Positions 1 through 7,849 of a DNA stretch of 13,705 nt are shown in pieces. Origin of the DNA: an uncultured Eubacteriales bacterium (GTDB lineage Bacteria; Bacillota; Clostridia; Oscillospirales; Butyricicoccaceae); NCBI GenBank assembly GCA_910586105.1, contig CAJUGU010000110.1, forward strand, positions 1 to 13,705, given 5' to 3'. A model generated the notes under the pieces. It had not been told where the DNA came from. It did no database searches and saw only the letters and a list, made by a program, of their open reading frames with translations. The position numbers and the translations under genes were made by a program. Position 1 is the first letter of the stretch; every line of letters begins with the position of its first letter.

Positions 1-2059
1 CTTCCGGCTCGGGCTCCACCGGCGCGGGCGCGGCGGCTTCCGGCTCAAGCACTGCCGGCGGCGCTGCGATTTCCGGTTCAGGCAAAGCGCCTTCCGGTTG
101 CTCGGGCGCGTCCAGGCTCAGCTGTCCGGCAACAGGCTCCTCGGGCAGGATCTGTGGGACTGCCGCAGGAGCCCCCCGACGCGCGCGCGCCGCGCGTTCT
201 TTCCGTGCGGCGGCAGCCCGATTGGCACGGGTCTTCGCAGGGCTTTCCGGCGCGGCGGCTTCCATTTGCACGGCTTCCGCCTTGACCGCAGGAGCGTCCG
301 TCTTCGCGGGAGCGTCCGCCGCCGTCTGCGTGCGCAGCCGGTCTTCGATCCGCTGGACGGCCGGTACATCAATCTCAAGCGGTTTGCCTTCGGTATGCAC
401 GGTCGCGTGCGCCCGCACCAGCCGGTTTCCCTCCGGCGCAGGGGCAGGCTCCGCGGCGGCGGCGCGCCGGGACGCGATCTCCTGCTCGGGCATGGGCTGC
501 GGCGCGCCGCTGGTCTCCACCGTGTCGCCGGTGGCAATCTCATAGTCGAGCGGCTTCGGCTCCCCGTTGACAGTCACGCCGCCCGCGAACGCCGCGCCCA
601 GCGCTTCCGCCAGCGTGCGGGAGGCGTTCGCCCCCGGCTTCGCCGGTTGGAATTCGATGCGGTCGCCCGCATGCACGACCGCCGAAAGCGCGGCCTCCTC
701 CCCGTTGAGCCGGAGCACCGGCGGCGTCCCCGCCGCGCCGCGCACGAACTGGCGCGCGCCGTTGAGCGTATACGCGAGGTTGGAGCCCGTCCGCCCCATC
801 AGATCGCTGTAGCTGCATCCGTTCATCAGCAGCACGTCGCGCACGTTGAGCGTGCCGCTGCGGAACAGCTTCGCGGGCGTGCCGTTGAGCGTGACCACAT
901 AGCTGTCATGGATCATGCCGAGCGCTGCGGAGATCGCGATGCCCAGCGGTGTAGCATATTCGGGATCCCCCAACGCATATTCGTCGGAAAACGCATTTTT
1001 TTCAAAGTGGTTGCCCGCGATCGCGACCCGCGCGTCGTCCATCCCGAGCGCCGCCGCCGTCGCCTCCCGCAGGCCGTGCAGCTTGCTGCCGCCGCCCGCG
1101 AGGAAGACGGCCGACGGGGGCCCGCCGTTCAGCTCGAGCACCTTGTCGGCGATCTCGCCCGCGAGCAGCCGCACCGCCGGCTCGATCAGCTCGGCCAGCT
1201 GCCCCGAGGTGCATTCATGCACAATGCCTAAAATATCGGTATACCGCAGCGGGTCGGCCCCGCCGATGCCCATCTTCAGCTCCTCGCCCGTGCGGAAGTC
1301 GACCAGCAGTTCCTTCATCAGCAGCTCGGTCACCTCGTCCCCGGCGACGGTTGCCATCGTATACCCCGCGACGCTGCCGTTGCGGCACACCGCGATATCC
1401 GACGTGCCCGCGCCGATATCCACCAGCACGAGGTTGAGCAGCCGGATATCCAGCGGGATCGCCGCGTTGAGCGACGCGATCGGCTCCAGCGTCAGGCTGG
1501 ACACCTCGAGCCCGAGCCGCCCGACGACGGCGTACAGGCTGTCGACCACTTCGCGCGGCAAAAAGGTCGCCACGACGTCGACCTCCATCACCCGCCCCCG
1601 GTGCCCGTGCAGCGTGGACAGGGGGTAACCGTCCAGCCGGTATTGGGAGGGGGTGTAGCCGACCATATAAAAGCCGCCGTCCCCGCCCGAGATCGTGCTT
1701 TCCGCCGCAGACACCGCCCCCGCTTCGAGCTGGTTTACCGTTTCGTCGTCCGCCTGCCGCGGCTCGGCGAATTCCAACGTGAAGCTGGCCCTTGCCGACC
1801 GCAGCGCGCGTCCCGCCGCCGCCACGCACACCCGCTGCAACCGGATATGCTGCCGCGACTCCAACCGGTCGATCACATTCCGCGCGATGGCTGCCACCTG
1901 TGCAATGTCTTCGATCTGCCCGTCCAGCATCGCACGCCTGCCGTGCTCTTCCTTTTCGATGTCAAGCACCCGGAGACGCCCGCCGTCCTCGCGTCCCAGC
2001 ACGCCGACGATGCTGCGCGTGCCGATATCGAGCGCAAATACAACCTCACGCTCCTGCAT
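1..2059 (-). CDS. FtsA/PilM-type actin-like ATPase with C-terminal beta-grasp segments and Ala/Pro-rich tail (3' end beyond window)
   Basis: The reading frame is open from the start codon to the left edge, so at least 686 residues are present and the C-terminus is missing. Actin-fold ATPase motifs in FtsA order are visible: phosphate-1 loop ALDIGTRSIVGVLG (residues 9-22), an SHS2-like segment (about 41-88), phosphate-2 loop LVDIGAGTSDIAV (212-224) and adenosine motif VFLAGGGSKLHGL (318-330). Residues 386-517 contain repeated beta-grasp-like strands (TLNGTPAKLF, VLRLNGEE..GDRIEF, VTVNGEPKPLDYEIATGDTV). From about 518 the protein is rich in Ala, Pro, Glu and Arg. Long clostridial proteins annotated 'cell division FtsA domain-containing' have this layout. 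FtsA (FtsZ membrane anchor) and PilM (pilus assembly) are the named relatives, but this is not a plain housekeeping FtsA, which is usually near 420 residues and ends in an amphipathic helix. Two ATGs lie 6 nt apart; the second is chosen because of Shine-Dalgarno spacing. It lies 122 nt behind the MCP gene on the same strand. Function here is unknown. Confidence 0.82.
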   Translation of the reverse strand, partial: MQEREVVFALDIGTRSIVGVLGREDGGRLRVLDIEKEEHGRRAMLDGQIEDIAQVAAIARNVIDRLESRQHIRLQRVCVAAAGRALRSARASFTLEFAEPRQADDETVNQLEAGAVSAAESTISGGDGGFYMVGYTPSQYRLDGYPLSTLHGHRGRVMEVDVVATFLPREVVDSLYAVVGRLGLEVSSLTLEPIASLNAAIPLDIRLLNLVLVDIGAGTSDIAVCRNGSVAGYTMATVAGDEVTELLMKELLVDFRTGEELKMGIGGADPLRYTDILGIVHECTSGQLAELIEPAVRLLAGEIADKVLELNGGPPSAVFLAGGGSKLHGLREATAAALGMDDARVAIAGNHFEKNAFSDEYALGDPEYATPLGIAISAALGMIHDSYVVTLNGTPAKLFRSGTLNVRDVLLMNGCSYSDLMGRTGSNLAYTLNGARQFVRGAAGTPPVLRLNGEEAALSAVVHAGDRIEFQPAKPGANASRTLAEALGAAFAGGVTVNGEPKPLDYEIATGDTVETSGAPQPMPEQEIASRRAAAAEPAPAPEGNRLVRAHATVHTEGKPLEIDVPAVQRIEDRLRTQTAADAPAKTDAPAVKAEAVQMEAAAPESPAKTRANRAAAARKERAARARRGAPAAVPQILPEEPVAGQLSLDAPEQPEGALPEPEIAAPPAVLEPEAAAPAPVEPEPE

Positions 2060-2065
2060 TGTCAT

Positions 2066-2181
2066 AGCCTCCTTCCCGCTGCCCGCCCCTCCCGGTGTTT
2101 CCGGCAGATACGCGAGCGCCCCGGCCCGCACCGCCGCCTCCTGGACGGCAGTGCGCCTGCCGGGGTTGACCCGTCGCCGCA
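2066..2181. other. Short GC-rich gap between MCP and FtsA-like genes with one hairpin
   Basis: This 116-bp stretch holds no ORF of interest. It contains a perfect 6-bp stem with a 5-nt loop (CGGCAG TGCGC CTGCCG, 2146-2162) that is not followed by a T-run on the minus strand, so it does not look like an intrinsic terminator. The FtsA-like gene may therefore be co-transcribed with the MCP gene. Confidence 0.45.
2068..2074 (-). promoter_or_regulatory. Shine-Dalgarno site that decides the start of the FtsA-like gene
   Basis: AAGGAGG on the minus strand ends 2 nt before an ATG at 2065 and 8 nt before a second in-frame ATG at 2059. The 8-nt spacing is normal and the 2-nt spacing is too short, so translation most likely begins at 2059. 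Confidence 0.75.
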
Positions 2182-3975
2182 TCAGTATTTATCGTAAGCG
2201 CTGTAGCCGCCGTAGTCCGCCTCGCTGTCGGAATACGACGCTGCGCTCGGCGCTGCCGCGGGGCGCGCGCCGTTCTGGCTGAGCGTGAACCGGCTCATCA
2301 GCTGGTCGAGCAGCTGCGCCTGGCCGCTGAGCTCTTCGCTGGCCGCAGCGGTCTCCTCGCTCGTCGCCGAGTTGGTCTGTACGACTGCCGAGATCTGCTC
2401 AATGCCCTCGTTGACCTGGGCGATCGATTCGGCCTGGCGCTCGCTCGCTTCCGCGATATCGCCCATCATTGCCACCGCGCTCTCGGTCAGCTCGCGGGTC
2501 TGGTCAAGCGCTTCGGCCACTTCGGAAACGTAGCCGCTGCCCTTTTCGACCGCGCTGATCGCGTTTTCAATGCGCGCCTGCGTCGCCCGGGATGCCTCGT
2601 CCGACTTGGAAGCCAGGTTGCGCACCTCGTCCGCCACGACCGCGAAGCCCTTGCCCGCGCTGCCTGCGCGCGCCGCCTCGACCGCCGCGTTCAGCGCGAG
2701 GATGTTGGTCTGGAACGCGATGTTGCTGATCGTGCCAATAATCTCGCGCACCTCTTCCGCCGCCGTCTTGATCTCGTCCATCGCGGAGATCATGTTGCGC
2801 ATGCGCTCGTCGCAGACGCCCACCTGGTTCCCGGCCTCGTTGGCCTTGTCGCGGGAGGACTGCGCCATCTTGGAGTTCTCGTTCGCGCTCTGGGCGATCT
2901 CGGTGATCGTCGCCGAAAGCTCCTCGACCGCGCTCGCCTGCTCGGTCGCGCCCTGCGCCAGCGCCTGCGCGCTGTTGGAGACCTGGTCGGAGTTCGCCGA
3001 CACCTGATCGGACGACTGGGCGATCTGCGCCAGCGCGTCGCTCAGGCTGGCGTTGATCTCACGGATCGAGCCAAGCAGCGGGGCCAGGTCGCCCACGTAA
3101 GCGTCCTCGCAGCCGGTGTCGATGTCGAAGTTGCCCTTCGCCATCTGGCCGAGGATGTTCTCGGTGTCGCTGATCACCCGGTTGAGGTCGTCGACGACCA
3201 TCCGGGAGGCATCGACCATCTCGCCGATCTCATCCTGGCTGTCGATGCTGGGCAGGGGGGAATGCAGGTCGCCGTGCGCCAGCGCCTGCAAACGCCGCAC
3301 GCACTCGCCGAGCGGCTTTGCGATGCCGTTCGAGATCCCGGCCGAAAGGATCGCGCCGATCACGAACGCCACTGCGATCAGTGCGATCACGATGCAGATG
3401 CTGATCGTCGCCGAAAACGCGACCTGCTCCTGGACCTCGTTACCCTGCTCGACCTTGTGCTCGAGCAGCCACTGCACGTTGTCGAACACCGAGTCGAAGG
3501 TCTTGTCCAGCTCGTCGATCATCCGGCGCTGGAGGGTACGGCGCGCGCTTTCGCTCATGTTGTCGCCCACCTCGCGCAGCAGTTCCTCGGACTTGGACAG
3601 GTATGCCTGCCAGTCCGCCTGCACCTGGTTATAGACGGCGATCGTGTCCTGGCTCCGCAGCGTGCCGTGCACCTCTTCCAGGTACGTCCCGACCGTCTCG
3701 ACCAGCTCGTCCATATCCGCCTCGGAATTCGAGCGGATCTGCGGGTCCAGACAGCTGATCGCGTCATGCACCTTGCCGTCAAGCTTGGCGAACGCCCCCA
3801 GCACCATACCGGCGTCGCCCTGTGCGAAGCCGTAGCGGTCCAACGCATCCGTGTACTTCGACCGGATGTCGTTCATCATGAAGGTGCTCACGACGCCCGA
3901 GACGCTCGCAAGGACCGTAACGCCGGCGACCGCCAGCGTGATCCTCTTTTTGACCTTCAGCTGATTGAGTTTCAT
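2182..3975 (-). CDS. Methyl-accepting chemotaxis protein (transmembrane chemoreceptor)
   Basis: The 597-residue protein has the classic receptor layout: first membrane helix at about 11-33, an extracytoplasmic helical sensor region of about 150 residues (34-187) like four-helix-bundle MCPs, second membrane helix at 188-213, HAMP domain from about 215 (conserved P221) and a second HAMP-like segment (about 270-320, AKGNFDI). The long signalling coiled coil includes the highly conserved hairpin tip (IAFQTNILALNAAVEAARAG, 419-438, then GKGFAVVADEVR), which contacts CheA and CheW. Probable methylation helices are GATEQASAVEELS (342-354) and TNSATSEETAAASEELS (534-550). The C-terminus is a flexible Ser/Tyr/Ala-rich tail ending YSAYDKY, without the NWETF-type CheR tether of enteric receptors. 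The ligand cannot be read from the sequence. A Shine-Dalgarno AAGGGGAG lies 9 nt before the ATG. It sits downstream of the fliDS-chaperone genes, separated by 134 bp. Confidence 0.96.
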   Translation of the reverse strand: MKLNQLKVKKRITLAVAGVTVLASVSGVVSTFMMNDIRSKYTDALDRYGFAQGDAGMVLGAFAKLDGKVHDAISCLDPQIRSNSEADMDELVETVGTYLEEVHGTLRSQDTIAVYNQVQADWQAYLSKSEELLREVGDNMSESARRTLQRRMIDELDKTFDSVFDNVQWLLEHKVEQGNEVQEQVAFSATISICIVIALIAVAFVIGAILSAGISNGIAKPLGECVRRLQALAHGDLHSPLPSIDSQDEIGEMVDASRMVVDDLNRVISDTENILGQMAKGNFDIDTGCEDAYVGDLAPLLGSIREINASLSDALAQIAQSSDQVSANSDQVSNSAQALAQGATEQASAVEELSATITEIAQSANENSKMAQSSRDKANEAGNQVGVCDERMRNMISAMDEIKTAAEEVREIIGTISNIAFQTNILALNAAVEAARAGSAGKGFAVVADEVRNLASKSDEASRATQARIENAISAVEKGSGYVSEVAEALDQTRELTESAVAMMGDIAEASERQAESIAQVNEGIEQISAVVQTNSATSEETAAASEELSGQAQLLDQLMSRFTLSQNGARPAAAPSAASYSDSEADYGGYSAYDKY

Positions 3976-4109
3976 TGCAAAAAACTCCCCTTTTCCTTAA
4001 TAGAATGTATTTCCATATGGCAGGCGTCCGCCTGCTGACAGGACATCTTGCGGGGTGGGGGCCCCCAGAGGCGCGCCCCGGGAGTCCCCGCCAAGGGTCC
4101 GGCTTTCGC
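3976..4109. repeat. Palindrome-rich gap between the FliT/FlgN-like gene and the MCP gene
   Basis: The 134-bp gap has several inverted repeats: GCAGGCG-TC-CGCCTGC (4020-4035, 7-bp arms), GCGGGG (4050-4055) facing CCCCGC (4086-4091), and between them the perfect palindromes TGGGGGCCCCCA (4056-4067), GGCGCGCC (4070-4077) and CCCGGG (4077-4082). None is followed by a T-tract in the minus direction, so an intrinsic terminator is not clear. The stems could mark a transcript end, attenuate read-through or protect the upstream mRNA. No convincing sigma-28 or sigma-A promoter for the MCP gene was found. Confidence 0.5.
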
Positions 4110-4517
4110 TCACCGGAAGTTATTGTAGAATGAGCGTTTCCCGCCCATGCCTGTGCTGATACGCCGGTCGATCTGGATCACGCGGTCAAGGATCCGCCGG
4201 TTGCGTTCGCAGAGGTCGCGCAGCGATTCCTCTTCCTCGAGCAGCGGGGGCTCAACCTCGCCCTTGCCGCCCATCAGCGTATCAAGGCGCGCCGCGTCCT
4301 CCTGCTCCTGCTGGCAGAGTCCCTGCCAGATCGTTTCTTCGATCTCCTGAAGCTCCATCAGCGGCTGCTGGCGCATCGTGATCAGCATCTTCGTCGATAC
4401 CTCGTCCCGTCGGCCGACCGCCTCCGCGAGTTGCTCGGTCAGGTCGCTCAGCTCGGTCAGCTTCATATATTCCTTGCGCTTGCTCATGCGCAGGCTTTCC
4501 AGGAATTCCTTGTCCAT
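4110..4517 (-). CDS. FlgN/FliT-like flagellar export chaperone (putative)
   Basis: A 135-residue, highly charged, predicted mostly helical protein. The segment AVGRRDEVSTKMLITMRQ (33-50) followed by a hydrophobic-heptad helix (51-66) resembles the FlgN pattern in which a dimeric or hairpin helical chaperone binds the C-termini of FlgK and FlgL. It sits immediately behind fliS, where fliT is found in Bacillus and many other flagellated bacteria; FliT is the FliD chaperone. Similarity is weak, so the assignment rests mainly on context and helical character. The Shine-Dalgarno GGGAGGTGA is formed by the end of fliS, whose TGA is only 4 nt upstream, so translation is probably coupled. A second in-frame Met at residue 11 lacks its own good site. 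The C-terminus (residues 117-135) is basic. Confidence 0.65.
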   Translation of the reverse strand: MDKEFLESLRMSKRKEYMKLTELSDLTEQLAEAVGRRDEVSTKMLITMRQQPLMELQEIEETIWQGLCQQEQEDAARLDTLMGGKGEVEPPLLEEEESLRDLCERNRRILDRVIQIDRRISTGMGGKRSFYNNFR

Positions 4518-4521
4518 CGCC

Positions 4522-4953
4522 TCACCTCCCGGCGGCCTGCGGCTCTGCCGGGGGGGCGGTCGGGCCGCCCTTGCCCTCCGCGCAGTTTTTGTTCGCCGCG
4601 CGGAAGGTGTCGCGGAGGTCGGTCAGCATCGGGCGGACCTTGTCGAGCTCCGCCTTGTTCCGCCCCAGCTTGACGCGGTTCAGCTCGTAGCTGAAGTAAT
4701 CGTACAGCCGGTGCAGGTCCCGGCCGATCTCGTATTGCAGGTCGAGCGTATCGTCCAGATACCGCAGGATCGCCAGCGCACGGTCGGCCGAATCGTCCAG
4801 CAACGCAAAGTTTTCGTGGGTGATCGCGAGGTCACAGCGGGTCAGCTGCTTCACCAGCTCGTCATACAGCAGCAGCAAAAGCTCGTTCTGCCCCATTTCC
4901 AGGATGTTCTGCCCCTGCTGTTCACGATAGTGCTGGTATCCGTGATTCTCCAT
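4522..4953 (-). CDS. fliS: Flagellar secretion chaperone FliS
   Basis: FliS binds unpolymerised flagellin in the cytoplasm and delivers it to the FlhA export gate. The 143-residue product has the family signatures: N-terminal YQHYREQQGQNI, the first long helix ELLLLLYDELVKQLTRCDLA (24-43), and LDLQYEIGRDLHRLYDYFSY (70-89), matching the family's conserved SL-D-GGEIA-L-LY-Y region. The C-terminal 20 residues are Pro/Ala-rich and probably disordered. It starts 13 nt after the fliD stop behind AAGGAG, so fliD and fliS are one transcription unit. In B. subtilis FliS also takes part in the FliW-CsrA-flagellin feedback; csrA and fliW are nearby here. Confidence 0.95.
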   Translation of the reverse strand: MENHGYQHYREQQGQNILEMGQNELLLLLYDELVKQLTRCDLAITHENFALLDDSADRALAILRYLDDTLDLQYEIGRDLHRLYDYFSYELNRVKLGRNKAELDKVRPMLTDLRDTFRAANKNCAEGKGGPTAPPAEPQAAGR

Positions 4954-4966
4954 AGCCGCTCCTTAA

Positions 4967-7504
4967 TTAATATCCGCTGCCGCCCATCAAGCTGGACAGC
5001 ATCGAGCTTTGGTTGTTCATGTTGCTCATCAGCTGCTCAAGCGCGGTGAACTGGGTCGTGTAATAGTCCACCTGGCTCGACATCTTCTCCTGCCACTTTT
5101 CAATCTGGGTCGTCAGGTTGTCGTATTCAGTCTGCAGCGAGTTGCTGTTCAGCGAGGTCGGCGCGTACACGCTGCCCGACATCTGCACCAGGATGCCCTG
5201 GCTGCCGGTGGTCGTGTTCGCGTACATCTTGAACACATCCTGGAAGTTCTGCATCAGTCCGTTGGTCTTCGAGCCGTTTTCGATCGACTTGGTGAACATA
5301 TCGCGCACGCCGTCCGGATCGCTTTCCAGCGCGCTGCGCAGCTTGTCGACGTCCAGGTCGAGCGTGGTCAGGCCGCTTTCGTAAGCGGTCGAAATGCCCA
5401 TGTTCGCCAGCTTCGTCGCGTCCGCGCTGTCGCTGTTCTTCGTCAGGAAGCTCACCGCGTTGCGCAGCGCGTCGTGCAGCCCCGCCAGCTCGGTCGAGCC
5501 GAACAGGATGCCCTGCTTCGCCTTTTCTTCGTAGGCCGCGATCGCGCTTTCGCTCATGCTCGCGCGGTCTTCCTCGGTCAGCGGCATATAACGGGAATGG
5601 TCTGTGCTCGATTTTTCGTTCGGGATCGTCGCGTACTGCTCGCGCACTTCCTTGACCAGCGCATTGTAATCGTCGACAAACGACTGGATCGCGTCAATGA
5701 TCTTGTCGCTGTCCGTCTGGGTCTCGAACGTGATCGGCTCGGAATCCGCGTCGGACGAATCGAAGGTTTCCTTCAGCGTAACGGACATACCGTCAAAGTC
5801 GACCGTGTTCGAGGTACGGGTCAGCGTCATAGCCTGGCCGTCGATCTCGACCTCAAGCACCGCGTCGGTGCCTTTGGTGTAGTCGTCGCCCATCTTCAGG
5901 GTTTCAACGCCGTCCTTGTTTTCTGTCGCGCCGAACAGTCCCGCAAGCTCGCCCGAAACGTCAATCTGCCCGGACGTGCCGGTCTCGGTCGCCGTGATCG
6001 AGAACTGGTTCGTCAGCTTGGAGTAATTGATCGTGACGCCCGCTTCCTTGTTGTTGTTGATCTGGTTCATCAGGCTTTCGATCGTGGTGTCCTCATCGAA
6101 CTCGAACTCCTGCCCGTTGATCGTCAGCTTTTTGGGCTCTTTCTTGACGTTGCCGTTCTCATCATAGACCGGATTCTTGCTTGCGTCCAGCTGATCCGCG
6201 AAGTCAAGGATATCGCCCAGCTTCGTGCTGGTGTTCAGATAACTGGTCAGGCCGTTTTCGCCAAAGCCAAGTACCTTGTTGGCATCCGAAGTGACCGAGA
6301 GCGTGTCGCCTTCCTTCACCTCAAAGCTCAGCTTCTGGATAGCCTTGCCCTCATCGTCCTTCGCGTCTACAAAATTTACTTTGACTGCGCCTTCGCCAAA
6401 CGCCTTGTCCAGCCCATCCTGTATCGTCTTCTTGAAAGAACTGTTGCGCAGCTCTTTCATCTTTTCCGCCGGTACATCCTCTACCTTGTCGTAGTTCGCA
6501 TCCTTGATCGCTTTCGCAAGGTTTTCCTTCCAGTCCTTCAGCGAGATCGACTTGGTCGAACCGTTCAGTGTGACGCTGAGGCTCTTTGCGGCTCCGTCCG
6601 CGCCCTTTCCGGCCAGGTATTCGATCGCGTCCTGCTCGCTCGTCAGGTTGGATTCGTTCGGCTTGAAGCTGCTCGCGCCCTCGCCCGTCTTGCTGATGCC
6701 GAGGTTGGCGGCAAGGGCCTTGTCGGCGCTGTTGATATAAACGGCATTCTTTGCCGAAGACTTATCGCTGAACGAGATCGTGCCGTCCGAGCCGACTTCG
6801 ACCTTGATCCGGTCGCTGGCCTTGACGTATTCGCCCGAACCGGCCTTGACCATCGCGTCGCCGAGCTTCTCTTCAATGCCCTTCGCCAGATCTTCCACGG
6901 TGTCATAAACATCGTTTTCGTCAAAGCTCAGGTAAATGCTGCTTGAGCCGTATTTTACCGTCATGCCGCCGGACAGGTTGCCGACCGTCACCTTGTCGGA
7001 CAGATCCGCCATCGCGTCCGAAGCGGTCGCCGTCATCATCTTGGTATCCGGATCCACAACGCCGGTAATGCTCTTCAGCAAATCGCTATTCGCCACCGAC
7101 GAGCGGTACTGCGCCGAAGTCGCAAGGCTCTTGATGCTGTTGATCTTCACATTGCTGTTCGTGCGGCCCGAAGCGCTGACCGCCGACGCGTTCTTGCCCA
7201 GCGCCGTTGTCGTGACCGCCTTGTTAAAGAACGACTGGCTGAACAGGTTGGTGCTTGATGTATACGAGGTGTATTTCCGGTTCAGCTGCACCATCTTGTC
7301 AATGATGCTGCGGTATGCGTCCTGCTTCCACTGCACCATCGTCTGTTGCTGCTGGAGCTGCGTGATCTTGTTCTGATACCCTTTGATCGCGTTTTCGATC
7401 AAAGTCTCGGTATCCAGGCCGCTCGCAAGGCCGCTGATAACATTTCGGGATCCATAAATGCTGCTTGTGCTGCTGGATCCGGTCAAACTGCTGATTGACG
7501 CCAT
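4967..7504 (-). CDS. fliD: Flagellar filament cap protein FliD (HAP2), enlarged
   Basis: FliD forms the multimeric cap that folds incoming flagellin at the filament tip. The N-terminal D0/D1 signature is clear (SGLASGLDTETLIENAI, residues 24-40, then a Gln-rich coiled coil to about 76), as is the C-terminal one (FVDDYNALVKEV 609-620; ELAGLHDALRNAV 672-684; coiled coil 793-830 with TTQFTALEQLMSNMN). At 845 residues it is far longer than typical FliD (about 450-550). The extra length is in the centre, where three units of alternating strand-helix-strand pattern occur (about 170-270, 306-420, 457-525); the last is a recognisable flagellin_IN motif (LTINGQEFEF...). The start at 7504 is chosen because AAGGAG lies 8 nt upstream and the D0 sequence begins there; the frame stays open 135 codons further upstream, but that part is Arg/Pro-rich and unlike FliD. 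Confidence 0.96.
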   Translation of the reverse strand: MASISSLTGSSSTSSIYGSRNVISGLASGLDTETLIENAIKGYQNKITQLQQQQTMVQWKQDAYRSIIDKMVQLNRKYTSYTSSTNLFSQSFFNKAVTTTALGKNASAVSASGRTNSNVKINSIKSLATSAQYRSSVANSDLLKSITGVVDPDTKMMTATASDAMADLSDKVTVGNLSGGMTVKYGSSSIYLSFDENDVYDTVEDLAKGIEEKLGDAMVKAGSGEYVKASDRIKVEVGSDGTISFSDKSSAKNAVYINSADKALAANLGISKTGEGASSFKPNESNLTSEQDAIEYLAGKGADGAAKSLSVTLNGSTKSISLKDWKENLAKAIKDANYDKVEDVPAEKMKELRNSSFKKTIQDGLDKAFGEGAVKVNFVDAKDDEGKAIQKLSFEVKEGDTLSVTSDANKVLGFGENGLTSYLNTSTKLGDILDFADQLDASKNPVYDENGNVKKEPKKLTINGQEFEFDEDTTIESLMNQINNNKEAGVTINYSKLTNQFSITATETGTSGQIDVSGELAGLFGATENKDGVETLKMGDDYTKGTDAVLEVEIDGQAMTLTRTSNTVDFDGMSVTLKETFDSSDADSEPITFETQTDSDKIIDAIQSFVDDYNALVKEVREQYATIPNEKSSTDHSRYMPLTEEDRASMSESAIAAYEEKAKQGILFGSTELAGLHDALRNAVSFLTKNSDSADATKLANMGISTAYESGLTTLDLDVDKLRSALESDPDGVRDMFTKSIENGSKTNGLMQNFQDVFKMYANTTTGSQGILVQMSGSVYAPTSLNSNSLQTEYDNLTTQIEKWQEKMSSQVDYYTTQFTALEQLMSNMNNQSSMLSSLMGGSGY

Positions 7505-7779
7505 GAAAATCACTCCTTTAAAACTTACTGAAAATTGAAATGCCCGCAAAGGGCCGGCCCCACCGGGTTCCGAAAGGCTGCGCCTGCCCGGAAGCAAGGT
7601 TCCCGTCCCCATCCGCCGGGGTCCGTTTGCACGGCGGTCGTTTTCGCGCGTCCGCCGGCAGTGTCCATAGCCGCGGCCAGCCCCCAACACGGTTTTGCAG
7701 GGAGACGTCCCGCGGCGCCCCATATTATGGAATCCGCATTTTTTCCGGAAAGATGCGCGCTTGAAAAAATTTTCCAAAG

Positions 7780-7812
7780 CGTCCCGGACGGCTTTGCTCC
7801 GCCATCCGGACG
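7780..7812 (-). repeat. Long imperfect stem-loop upstream of fliD
   Basis: The arms CGTCCCGGACGGC (7780-7792) and GCCATCCGGACG (7801-7812) pair over 12 positions with one bulged base and one G-U or mismatched position, around an 8-nt loop. In the minus-strand RNA, a T-rich stretch (AATTTTTTC, 7762-7770) begins about 10 nt after the stem, which is too far for a standard intrinsic terminator. It could be an RNA structure in the fliD leader or part of an interspersed element. Confidence 0.6.
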
Positions 7813-7831
7813 AGAGAAAGAGCGGCGCGCC

Positions 7832-7849
7832 CTCTCCCCGAAGGGAGAG
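7832..7849 (-). repeat. UUCG-tetraloop hairpin upstream of fliD
   Basis: On the minus strand, CTCTCCC-TTCG-GGGAGAG forms a perfect 7-bp stem closed by a C(UUCG)G loop, one of the most stable RNA tetraloops. It is 19 nt from the neighbouring 12-bp stem and may be read in the fliD leader. A pyrimidine-rich TCTTTCTCTC follows about 12 nt downstream, so a weak terminator role cannot be excluded. Confidence 0.6.

Noticed and set aside
98..1231. 377-codon plus-strand frame opposite the FtsA-like gene
   Set aside because: Arg-rich shadow translation with no ribosome binding site or recognisable domain.
3996..4030. sigma-28 promoter for the MCP gene at GCCATATG
   Set aside because: One base short of the -10 consensus and no TAAA at the right distance.
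5009..6946. 645-codon open frame on the plus strand opposite fliD
   Set aside because: Exact antisense shadow of a GC-rich gene; no family motif and Arg/Leu/Val-biased composition.
7720..7739. CATAAT near an AT-rich palindrome as a second fliD promoter on the minus strand
   Set aside because: The -35 at 17 bp (TTTCCG) matches only 3 of 6 positions of TTGACA.
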